DNA from: an uncultured Bacteroides sp.
Lineage (GTDB): Bacteria > Bacteroidota > Bacteroidia > Bacteroidales > Bacteroidaceae
NCBI GenBank assembly: GCA_900557355.1
Contig: USSR01000088.1
Location: 1-14,927, forward strand
Direction of reading: 5' to 3'
Length of the DNA stretch: 14,927 nt
Below, piece after piece: positions 1 to 10,155 of this stretch. The position numbers were made by a program, and so were the translations under genes. Numbering within the stretch: the stretch's first letter is position 1; every line of letters starts with the position of its first letter. Under the pieces are notes generated by a model. It did no database searches. It saw nothing but the letters and a program-made list of their open reading frames with translations, and was not told the origin of the DNA.

Positions 1-1309
1 CACAGGCGGAGGCGGATTGATATCTGAAGACGGCTGGACATGGAACGGCGGCGGAGTAAGACCCGGCGGAGGCGCCGCGCCCGATGCCGTGAAAATCGGC
101 GACCGCTACCTGGTTGCTTACAGTGCCACGGGAGGAGGCCTCGGCGGAGGACACAGCGGCAAAGTATTGACCATGTGGAATAAAACCTTGGACCCCAATT
201 CTCCTGATTTCAAATATACGGAACCCATAGAAGTGGCCTCCTCCGCGTATGATGAAGATTGCGATGCCATCGACGCCGGGCTTCTGCTCGACCCGACAGA
301 CGGACGCTTGTGGTTGTCTTACGGCACGTACTTCGGCTTTATCAGGCTTGTGGAACTCGACCCCGCAACCGGCAAACGGATGGAGGGCAACAAAGAAATA
401 GACATCGCCATCGACTGCGAAGCAACCGACCTGATCTATCGTGACGGCTGGTATTACCTCTTAGGGACGCATGGCACCTGCTGCGATGGCCCCAACTCTA
501 CCTACAACATCGTAGTCGGCCGCTCGCGCAAAGTGACGGGGCCGTATGTCGACAATATGGGACGGAAAATGCTGGAAGGCGGCGGCAAAATGGTGATTGC
601 CGCAGGTAACCGTCAAACCGGTCCGGGGCACTTCGGGCTTTTCAAAGTAGCCGACGGAGTAGAGAAGATGTCATGTCACTTTGAGGCCGATTTCGACCGG
701 GGTGGACGCAGTGTGCTGGGCATACGCCCGCTTTTATGGAAGAATGGCTGGCCCGTTGCCGGTGAAGTATTCAAAGAGGGAACGTATGAGATTGAATCCG
801 AGCGTAGAGGTTATGCCCTTGAACTTGCCGTCGATTTTGTACGTATGGAATATACCAGACACCGCTTCTGGGAAAAAGACGACACGCCCGTCGTACCCTT
901 GAAACCGCAAACATTGGAAGACGTGATCGGAACTTGGCCACAAGGAAAAATCAACGTAAGAATCAGTGATTATATGTTCCGTCCTCATCAGAAGTGGACC
1001 ATTACTGCCGTGCCCGATGGGGGCGGATACCTGGGCGGCCCTTATTACAAGATTGTGATTGAAGGAACCAATCGTGCACTGGCCGCTACAGCAGGTGCGG
1101 AAATCGTGACTGTTCCTGAATTCACAGGAGCCCCCGAACAACTGTGGCGAATCGACCAGTTGACAGACGGCACCTACCGAATCATGCCCAAAAAAGTGCC
1201 GGGAACAGACAAGGAACTGGTTCTGGTGTCCGTAGGCGACAGCACTCCATCTCTCGGCATATTCGATATGAACAGTGACAATTCCAAATGGAATTTCCGC
1301 GACCATTAG
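1..1309 (+). CDS. GH43 endo-arabinanase-like glycoside hydrolase with C-terminal ricin-like module (5' partial)
   Basis: The reading frame is already open at the left edge, so the true start, signal peptide and catalytic base lie upstream. Numbering from the Leu codon at position 17, the visible part begins at about blade 2 of a five-bladed GH43 propeller (APD then VKIGDRYLVAYS at 22-36). The pKa-modulating Asp is D86 (AIDAG), the general acid is E135 (CEATDLIY), and the CCDGPNSTY segment (155-163) followed by GRS..TGPY and GPGH (H205) is typical of endo-1,5-alpha-arabinanase-like GH43 proteins. Residues about 310-430 carry Q-x-W-type repeats at Q325-W327, Q375-W377 and a weaker S423-W425, spaced about 50 residues apart, which suggests a ricin-like beta-trefoil that may bind carbohydrate. 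Blade 2 reads AAPD where many relatives have WAPD, and the acid motif reads EAT rather than EAP or EGP. The family assignment is firm. The substrate (arabinan or the arabinose side chains of arabinoxylan) is inference. Codon use is more G/C-rich than in susC. Confidence 0.85.
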   Translation, partial: TGGGGLISEDGWTWNGGGVRPGGGAAPDAVKIGDRYLVAYSATGGGLGGGHSGKVLTMWNKTLDPNSPDFKYTEPIEVASSAYDEDCDAIDAGLLLDPTDGRLWLSYGTYFGFIRLVELDPATGKRMEGNKEIDIAIDCEATDLIYRDGWYYLLGTHGTCCDGPNSTYNIVVGRSRKVTGPYVDNMGRKMLEGGGKMVIAAGNRQTGPGHFGLFKVADGVEKMSCHFEADFDRGGRSVLGIRPLLWKNGWPVAGEVFKEGTYEIESERRGYALELAVDFVRMEYTRHRFWEKDDTPVVPLKPQTLEDVIGTWPQGKINVRISDYMFRPHQKWTITAVPDGGGYLGGPYYKIVIEGTNRALAATAGAEIVTVPEFTGAPEQLWRIDQLTDGTYRIMPKKVPGTDKELVLVSVGDSTPSLGIFDMNSDNSKWNFRDH

Positions 1310-1329
1310 CAACAGGCTCATTCCCCTAA

Positions 1330-1354
1330 AGTGCTATTGCCGGGCAATCGCACT
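1330..1354. repeat. Hairpin just after the GH43 stop codon
   Basis: The arms agtgctattgc (1330-1340) and gcaatcgcact (1344-1354) pair over eleven positions with one mismatch (t1335/c1349) around a cgg loop. It starts about 20 bases after the GH43 stop. There is no T-run on either side, so it is not a standard intrinsic terminator. It may protect the 3' end of the upstream mRNA or mark an RNA-processing site. Confidence 0.6.
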
Positions 1355-1469
1355 CAAACGTGACGAACCGGTTCAGACAGCTCCATTTGAATCAACAATG
1401 CAAATCAACAGTTGGCTTGCCGATGCGGAATGAATGGCTTTTTCCCTGTGCCCCCAAAAGGGCCAAAGC

Positions 1470-1504
1470 CGGAGTTGGGCAATAACCGAACCGTACCAAC
1501 TCCG
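1470..1504. repeat. Inverted repeat, 9-base arms (alternative stem A)
   Basis: cggagttgg (1470-1478) is perfectly complementary to ccaactccg (1496-1504), with a 17-base loop. Its right arm shares bases 1500-1504 with the left arm of the next inverted repeat, so the two stems exclude each other. Confidence 0.7.
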
Positions 1505-1549
1505 TATCATCTTCGGTCAGAGGTACCCCTGTCTGGGGATGATACGGAG
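1500..1549. repeat. Inverted repeat, 12-base perfect arms (alternative stem B)
   Basis: ctccgtatcatc (1500-1511) is perfectly complementary to gatgatacggag (1538-1549). The 26-base interior can itself form a small stem (caga 1518-1521 with tctg 1532-1535, or cccc 1526-1529 with gggg 1535-1538). It is the longest perfect stem I found in the window and competes with the stem at 1470-1504. Confidence 0.75.
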
Positions 1550-1553
1550 CAAA

Positions 1554-1609
1554 CAGGGGGTTGCCTCCTCTCTGGTATGGCTCCGGCAGAATGCCGGACA
1601 GCCCCCCTG
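1554..1609. repeat. Stem-loop enclosing an inner GC-rich hairpin
   Basis: caggggg (1554-1560) pairs with ccccctg (1603-1609). Inside lies a tight hairpin, tccggca (1582-1588), loop gaa, tgccgga (1592-1598), with seven perfect pairs. No T-run follows, so termination is unlikely. Confidence 0.65.
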
Positions 1610-1679
1610 ATTCCGCCAACAGGCCTCAAAAAATTAAATAATTAAAAGCTATGAAATGTATGTATGATGACGGTTAGAA

Positions 1680-1698
1680 AGCTATTGTAGCAATAGCT
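1680..1698. promoter_or_regulatory. Perfect 8-base inverted repeat upstream of susC
   Basis: agctattg (1680-1687) and caatagct (1691-1698) are perfectly complementary around a tag loop, 43 bases before the susC start. It could be an operator half-site pair for the PUL regulator or a hairpin in the susC leader. No regulator gene is present in the window to decide between these. Confidence 0.45.
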
Positions 1699-1741
1699 AA
1701 TGACAAAAGAAAAAATGTGATTATTAACTCTTAAACTAATT

Positions 1742-4700
1742 ATGATGAAAAATGTAGTCAAAAAAAATCAGAAGATTCCTTTTCTGTTTATGCTTATGCT
1801 TTTGGCATGTATGTCAGCATCGGCGCAATTTCAAGTCAAGGGTACTGTTGTCTCGGCCAATGATTCTGAGCCGATGATTGGGGTGACTATTCTAGAGAAT
1901 GGAACCCACAACGGTTGTATTACCGACCTCAATGGTAATTATTCTATATCAGTTGAAAGTAGTAATGCTACCCTTGAAGTATCTTTTATAGGGTACAAGT
2001 CACAGACTGTAAAAGTGAGTGGTCGTAACGTAATCAACTTCCGTCTGGAAGAAGACACCGAAGTACTTGACGAAGTAGTGGTTGTAGGTTATGGCGTGCA
2101 ACGCAAGAGTGACCTTACCGGTTCGGTAGCTTCAGTAAAGGCCGATGAGCTGAAAGGTTTGTCTACTACCGATGCTGCCGCTGCCTTGCAAGGTAAGGCA
2201 TCGGGTGTACAAATTCTGAATGGTTCCGGTAAACCGGGTCAAGGCGCATCAATCCGCGTTCGTGGTTATTCTTCAAACTCAAACAACATCGGTCCTTTGT
2301 TGATTGTTGATGGTTTGCAAGTCAGCTCTATCCAATACCTCGATCCTTCTATGATTGAATCAATGGAAGTATTGAAGGATGCTGCTTCGGCTGCTATCTA
2401 TGGCGCTGAAGCCGGTAACGGTGTTGTTCTTATCACTACTAAATCGGGTAAAAAAGGACGAAGTTCTATTACTTATAGCGGCAAGTGGACTAACCAATCA
2501 CTCGGTGACGTACCCAGTCTTCTTAACGCTACTCAATTCAAGGACTGGATGACTATGCAGCTTGGCGCTGAATCTGTGAATGCCGCTTTGGCTGATGCTC
2601 AAACTCAATACGGATGGGATCCTAATACCAATACAGACTGGTTGAAGGCTTATTTCGAAGATACTTGGGCTCAACAACACACCCTTACTTTAGAAGGTGG
2701 CAACGACCGCGGTTCATATTTCTTAAGTGTAAACCATGTGAACCAAGACGGTATCGTTAAGGGTAGCAAAGATAAGTACGAACGTCTTACTGCTCAAATC
2801 AATGCCGATTATATGATTAAGGATTGGTTGAAAGTAGGTACCAACACCTCTATTGAGAAATGGAGTACTCGTGGTATATCCGAACAAGGTTATGGTTCTT
2901 CCTTCGAGATGCTTCTTTTGATTGACCCGCTGACTCCGCTCTACTGGACAAAACCGGAACAAATGTTGGGTGAATATCGTGACTACTACAATAAAATTCA
3001 AGCAGGTGATTCTAACTACACTCTCTTTGGTGATGAAAACGGCTACTATGCTACTTCCTACTTCAACCAACGTCTTGCCGGTGGCAACCCCTTCTCGCAA
3101 CGCGACCGTTCAGAATCACGCAACAGTGGCGTAAACGTTAATGGTACCGCTTACATGAACGTTACTCCTGTCAAGCAAGTGACTTTCACTTCTCGTTTGG
3201 GTTATCGTATCTCCTTCAACAACGAATCTGACTATCAATACCCCTACTACCTCAATGGTCAAACCAAAGGTGACAACTACATTATCTCTGGCGCTAGTAG
3301 AAATTCTACTTGGTATCAATGGGAAAACTTCGCCAACTATAACGATATCTTCGCCGGCAAACACGCTGTAGGTGCCATGGCCGGTATGTCATATCGCCAA
3401 AGCGATTCAAATTTTGTCAGCGCCAATGCTTCCGGTTCGGACATCCTTAAAGCTTATTCTTCTAACTTCATCTACCTTGATTGTGTAAATGCTAATGAAG
3501 GAACAACGAAGAACATCGGCGGCATAAAGGGCACTACTCGAGCACTCTCTTACTTCGGCCGTGTAACTTATAGCTACGACAACCGCTATAGCGTTCAGGC
3601 TAACTTCCGTGCCGATGCATTCGACTCTTCTAAACTTTCGAAAGACAACCGTTGGGGTAAGTTCTTCTCTGCATCTGCAGGCTGGACATTCTCAAACGAA
3701 AGCTTCTTCAAAGATAACGTCAATCCAAGCATCATGTCATACGGTAAGCTCCGTGCATCTTGGGGACAGAATGGTAACGTAAACGTATTGAGTAACTATG
3801 CATATACAGCCGGTATTAGTACGAATTCACAATTCTATAACTATGGTTCAACAAGTGCCGTTACTTTTGGTTCAATGCCTAACGGTATTGCCAACCCTAA
3901 CCTGACTTGGGAAACTTCAGAACAAATCGACTTGGGTGCTGACTTCCGTTTCTTAAACGACAGATTGAGCGTTGGTCTCGACTATTACAAGAAGTATACC
4001 AGGGACTTGCTTGTAAGTGCTCCCACTATGCCTGAATCAGGTGTTTCTTCTATGACAATGAACGCCGGTAAAGTTGAAAACAGCGGTTTCGAAGTAGAAC
4101 TTAGCTGGAAAGACCATATCGGTGACTTCAAATATGGCATATCTGCTAACATGGCCACACTTCACAATGAAGTGACTTACCTCGATCCATCTATCGAACG
4201 TATTTCCGGCGCAACTGTTGAAGGTGCATCTCCCGAAGTTGTTCGTTGCTACTTCGAGCAAGGCGAACCCATATGGTACATGCGCGGTTTTAAGTATGCG
4301 GGCCGTGCTGCTGACGGTACTGCACAATACTACACCAAAGATGGCGAATTGACCAACGACCCACAAGCTGATGACATGACCAACATCGGTTCCGGTCTCC
4401 CTACTTTGACTTACGGCATTACCTTGAATGCTGAATACAAGGGGTTCGACTTCACTTTGTTCGGTACCGGTGCTGCCGGTAACGATGTCTACTACGGTCT
4501 CTATCGTTCAGGCTACAACAACTTATCAGAAGGTATTTATAAAGACTTCAAGTCTGGCAAACTTCCTGACGCAGCTTCTGTAACAGGTAGCGGTACATTC
4601 TGGCGTTCATCTGCCATGGTTTACGATGGCTCGTTCTTCAAGATTAAGCAAATTCAACTTGGTTACACATTGCCTAAGAGGATCACCAATAAAGTATTCA

Positions 4701-4867
4701 TCGACAACGCACGTTTTTACGTATCATTGGACGACTTCTTCACATTCACCAAGTATCCGGGTCTCGACCCTGAAACCTGTACAAATGAATACAACTGTCC
4801 GGGTCTCGACAAGGGTGCATATCCTATCATGAAAAAGATGGTATTTGGCGTAAGTGTTACATTCTAA
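1742..4867 (+). CDS. susC: SusC-family TonB-dependent outer-membrane oligosaccharide transporter
   Basis: This 1041-residue protein imports oligosaccharides across the outer membrane using TonB/ExbBD energy, with SusD as its lid. It has a signal peptide (about residues 1-28, cleaved after SASA), a carboxypeptidase-regulatory-like domain (about 31-103, starting VKGTVV and including DLNGNYSI), a TonB-box-like LDEVVVVGYG (109-118), and a plug domain (about 119-236; LQGKASGVQ, IRVRGYSS, LLIVDGLQ, GNGVVLITTKSG). A long beta-barrel follows and ends in an aromatic residue (VSVTF), the usual signal for outer-membrane barrel assembly. Length and domain order are normal for SusC. The ATG at 1742 is chosen because it directly precedes the signal peptide; like its neighbours it lacks a Shine-Dalgarno sequence. 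susD starts 21 bases after the stop, so the two are almost certainly co-transcribed. The ligand is not visible in the sequence; xylan or arabinoxylan fragments are inferred from the neighbouring enzymes. Confidence 0.96.
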   Translation: MMKNVVKKNQKIPFLFMLMLLACMSASAQFQVKGTVVSANDSEPMIGVTILENGTHNGCITDLNGNYSISVESSNATLEVSFIGYKSQTVKVSGRNVINFRLEEDTEVLDEVVVVGYGVQRKSDLTGSVASVKADELKGLSTTDAAAALQGKASGVQILNGSGKPGQGASIRVRGYSSNSNNIGPLLIVDGLQVSSIQYLDPSMIESMEVLKDAASAAIYGAEAGNGVVLITTKSGKKGRSSITYSGKWTNQSLGDVPSLLNATQFKDWMTMQLGAESVNAALADAQTQYGWDPNTNTDWLKAYFEDTWAQQHTLTLEGGNDRGSYFLSVNHVNQDGIVKGSKDKYERLTAQINADYMIKDWLKVGTNTSIEKWSTRGISEQGYGSSFEMLLLIDPLTPLYWTKPEQMLGEYRDYYNKIQAGDSNYTLFGDENGYYATSYFNQRLAGGNPFSQRDRSESRNSGVNVNGTAYMNVTPVKQVTFTSRLGYRISFNNESDYQYPYYLNGQTKGDNYIISGASRNSTWYQWENFANYNDIFAGKHAVGAMAGMSYRQSDSNFVSANASGSDILKAYSSNFIYLDCVNANEGTTKNIGGIKGTTRALSYFGRVTYSYDNRYSVQANFRADAFDSSKLSKDNRWGKFFSASAGWTFSNESFFKDNVNPSIMSYGKLRASWGQNGNVNVLSNYAYTAGISTNSQFYNYGSTSAVTFGSMPNGIANPNLTWETSEQIDLGADFRFLNDRLSVGLDYYKKYTRDLLVSAPTMPESGVSSMTMNAGKVENSGFEVELSWKDHIGDFKYGISANMATLHNEVTYLDPSIERISGATVEGASPEVVRCYFEQGEPIWYMRGFKYAGRAADGTAQYYTKDGELTNDPQADDMTNIGSGLPTLTYGITLNAEYKGFDFTLFGTGAAGNDVYYGLYRSGYNNLSEGIYKDFKSGKLPDAASVTGSGTFWRSSAMVYDGSFFKIKQIQLGYTLPKRITNKVFIDNARFYVSLDDFFTFTKYPGLDPETCTNEYNCPGLDKGAYPIMKKMVFGVSVTF

Positions 4868-4888
4868 TTATAATTAATCGAAAGAGAT

Positions 4889-6610
4889 ATGAAAAAAATA
4901 TTTTTATCAATCGCTTTGCTTTCAAATATGATGTTTACTGCGTGTGAAGACATGCTTGATGTGGAACAGAAAGCAACCAGCAGTACAGCTAACTTCTACA
5001 AGACTGATGCGGATGCCGAATCCGCGTTGACAGCCATGTATGCTACTTATATCGGAGAAATCGGTGCTACTGAAGGTATCTGGAATGCATATATCATGGG
5101 TCTTAACTACTCTGCCGACGACGTGTTTGCAGCCGGTGGTAACATTGACGACCATGCAGATTTCCGTAGACTTAATGAGTTCCGTTATGATCCCAGCTAT
5201 GCCCCTATCAGTACGCTTTATAATCACATCTATAAGGCAATCTATTCTGCCAACTTGATAATTCACTATTTTGGTGAAACAGCTGATACTCCTGTTAAGA
5301 AACAAGCTGTTGCCGAAGCTAAGGTGATGCGTGCATGGGCACACATGCTGGCTGCACAGGTGTATTATCAGCCCCCTTTGATTGATCACCTCATCACCGA
5401 TGAAAAACCGGTGAATGCAGAGTCACAAAAGGCTATCTTTGATTGGTGCGTGAAAGAATGTGAAGAGGCTCTTTCTGACTTGCCCGAACGTAAAGGTAAG
5501 AATGATCAAGAAGGTGCTTGGGTTGTAACTCAAGGTTTCGCTCGATTCGTAGCCGGTAAGTCTGCTCTTTTTGCAGGTGACAATGCCAAGGTGATTAGCG
5601 TAATGAAACCCCTTGTAGAGTCTCAAAACTACGACCTCGTTCCGGGTGAACGTTTCCGTGACTTGTTCCACGTAGAAGGTGATGGTTGTGAAGAAAAGAT
5701 TTTCGAATTCAACTATGTTACTAATACAGCGGCCGCAGGTGGTACAGAAGGATGGAGAGGTGGTAATAATCGTGGCCGTTGGATGGTGGCCAACGTACTC
5801 AACTGGCGTGGTGATGATATTAAAGGTGGTGGTACGAGTCCACTTATTTGCTCAACCGGTGGTTGGGGTGGTGGCTCTATCAATCATGAGTTTGCTCACA
5901 AAATGCTGGCAAACGATGGTGACAGCTATCGTCGTAAAGCTACTTTCTTGACTTCTGACGAATTCTTTTACGATGAAAAACTCTGCGGTTGGAAAAGCGA
6001 TGCTACTTGCACTACTCGCGCAGATAAAGAATTTGACGAAAACCGTGGTATCACCAATACTTATGGTTCATTCTCTCGTAGTGACGTGATGGAAGTGAAG
6101 ATGATGATGCATCCTAACGACGCTAACCTCTCTGTAGGTGACAACTGTAACAATACAAACCTCTGCATTGCCCGTTTGGGTGAAGCTTATCTGATTTATG
6201 CAGAAGCTTGTTTATCAAGTCAGCCGGATGAAGCTAAGAAGTATATCAACAAGATTCAGCAACGCGCAGGTTCAGCAACCGTATCTACCACTGTTGACCT
6301 CGAAGTGCTTCAAAACGAAAAGCAATATGAACTTTGGTTCGAAGGCTGCCGTTGGTTCGACATCGTTCGTTGGGGTATTGCCAAGCAGTGCTACGACAAG
6401 GTGCTTGATAACGTTCCTTATCAAACTGACGAATATTGGACTTCCGGTGGCAGTAAACCTCACAAGCTTGTGTATGACATACGTCACCCCTATGCCGAAG
6501 CTAACATTACACTTAAATTCGTTGAGGGCAAGAACGAATACTGGCCACTTCCACAAAATATAATCGAAATCAACGACCAAATACATCAGGTACGCGGTTG
6601 GGCAAATTAA
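4889..6610 (+). CDS. susD: SusD/RagB-family surface glycan-binding lipoprotein
   Basis: This 573-residue lipoprotein binds glycans at the cell surface and caps the SusC pore. The N-terminus is a lipoprotein signal with FTAC at 16-19 (lipidated Cys19), followed by acidic residues (EDMLD), which fits export to the outer face. An N-terminal SusD-like region with helical repeats (about 35-200; AEAKVMRAWAHMLAAQVYY at 142-160) is followed by the family C-terminal half (RLGEAYLIYAEACL at 429-442 and ELWFEGCRWFDIVRWG at 481-496). Residues 284-329 are unusually rich in Gly and Trp (W289, W298, W306, W326) and are a plausible source of aromatic stacking platforms for sugar; that role is inferred. Spacing to susC is 21 bases, and a terminator follows the stop codon. 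There is no SusE-like or other surface glycan-binding protein gene after it, where one is often found. Confidence 0.95.
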   Translation: MKKIFLSIALLSNMMFTACEDMLDVEQKATSSTANFYKTDADAESALTAMYATYIGEIGATEGIWNAYIMGLNYSADDVFAAGGNIDDHADFRRLNEFRYDPSYAPISTLYNHIYKAIYSANLIIHYFGETADTPVKKQAVAEAKVMRAWAHMLAAQVYYQPPLIDHLITDEKPVNAESQKAIFDWCVKECEEALSDLPERKGKNDQEGAWVVTQGFARFVAGKSALFAGDNAKVISVMKPLVESQNYDLVPGERFRDLFHVEGDGCEEKIFEFNYVTNTAAAGGTEGWRGGNNRGRWMVANVLNWRGDDIKGGGTSPLICSTGGWGGGSINHEFAHKMLANDGDSYRRKATFLTSDEFFYDEKLCGWKSDATCTTRADKEFDENRGITNTYGSFSRSDVMEVKMMMHPNDANLSVGDNCNNTNLCIARLGEAYLIYAEACLSSQPDEAKKYINKIQQRAGSATVSTTVDLEVLQNEKQYELWFEGCRWFDIVRWGIAKQCYDKVLDNVPYQTDEYWTSGGSKPHKLVYDIRHPYAEANITLKFVEGKNEYWPLPQNIIEINDQIHQVRGWAN

Positions 6611-6665
6611 TAAAAATGATATTCATTATTTCAATAGGACGATAGATATTATAGGTAAAGTTCAT

Positions 6666-6703
6666 GAGGGCCATACTGAAAGAAATACTAGTATGGCCTT
6701 TTT
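6666..6703 (+). terminator. Intrinsic terminator of the susCD transcript
   Basis: ggccatact (6669-6677) pairs perfectly with agtatggcc (6690-6698) around a 12-base loop and is followed directly by five T residues (6699-6703). a6667 and t6700 can extend the stem. It lies about 55 bases after the susD stop, so the esterase genes probably need their own promoter or read-through. Confidence 0.88.
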
Positions 6704-6837
6704 GTCGTTATGAGTAGACCATCAATATATCCGCTTTTCAGCCCTCACATCCTTCACCTTATCTTTTATCCAATTGCCCGATAAGTTCTACTTTTTTATG
6801 GAAATGAGCTATAGAGAAAGGTTTATATCACATGGGA

Positions 6838-6870
6838 ATTGATTTAAACCGCAAAAAAAGTCTTTCTTTG
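6838..6870 (+). promoter_or_regulatory. Possible Bacteroides-type promoter for the esterase genes
   Basis: A -7-like TTTCTTTG (6863-6870, seven of eight matches to TAnnTTTG) lies 21 bases after ATTG (6838-6841), a partial match to the -33 TTTG. This fits the primary-sigma promoter layout of Bacteroides only loosely. A second -7-like element, TGCATTTG (6883-6890), has no -33 partner at a suitable distance. The call rests on position, between the susD terminator and the next gene, and on these imperfect matches. Confidence 0.3.
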
Positions 6871-6916
6871 CAATGCACTTACTGCATTTGAAAGCAAACG
6901 AGTAGAAACCTTATAA

Positions 6917-8968
<2,052 letters not shown>

Positions 8969-8975
8969 TATCTAA

Positions 8976-10127
<1,152 letters not shown>

Positions 10128-10155
10128 TTGTCAACTTTTTAATAAACTGAAAAAT

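Larger units (their letters stand above)
1310..1741. other. Structured non-coding spacer before susC
   Basis: This stretch of 432 bases holds no believable gene: small overlapping frames exist on both strands (about 1412-1645 plus, 1392-1619 minus), but both run through the inverted repeats and have low-complexity products. It contains at least five stems, listed as separate features. Further pairings are ggcttt (1436-1441) with aaagcc (1465-1470), gttg (1411-1414) with caac (1617-1620), and gcggaat (1425-1431) with attccgc (1610-1616). The last two could close the whole 1411-1620 segment as one folded unit. The perfect 10-base palindrome gaaccggttc lies at 1365-1374. From about 1630 the sequence becomes A/T-rich, as is usual just upstream of Bacteroidota genes. 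No clear TAnnTTTG promoter element was found near susC. The segment could be a structured 5' leader of susC, an intergenic repeat element, or a remnant of a mobile sequence. Confidence 0.6.

Noticed and set aside
734..1321. Antisense frame of 195 codons inside the first GH43 gene
   Set aside because: It lies entirely opposite a well-supported GH43 coding region and its product shows no recognisable motif.
1392..1645. Overlapping small open frames on both strands (about 75 codons each)
   Set aside because: They run through the inverted repeats of the spacer, have no leader-like start or recognisable domain, and overlap one another on opposite strands, so they are most likely by-products of structured GC-rich DNA.
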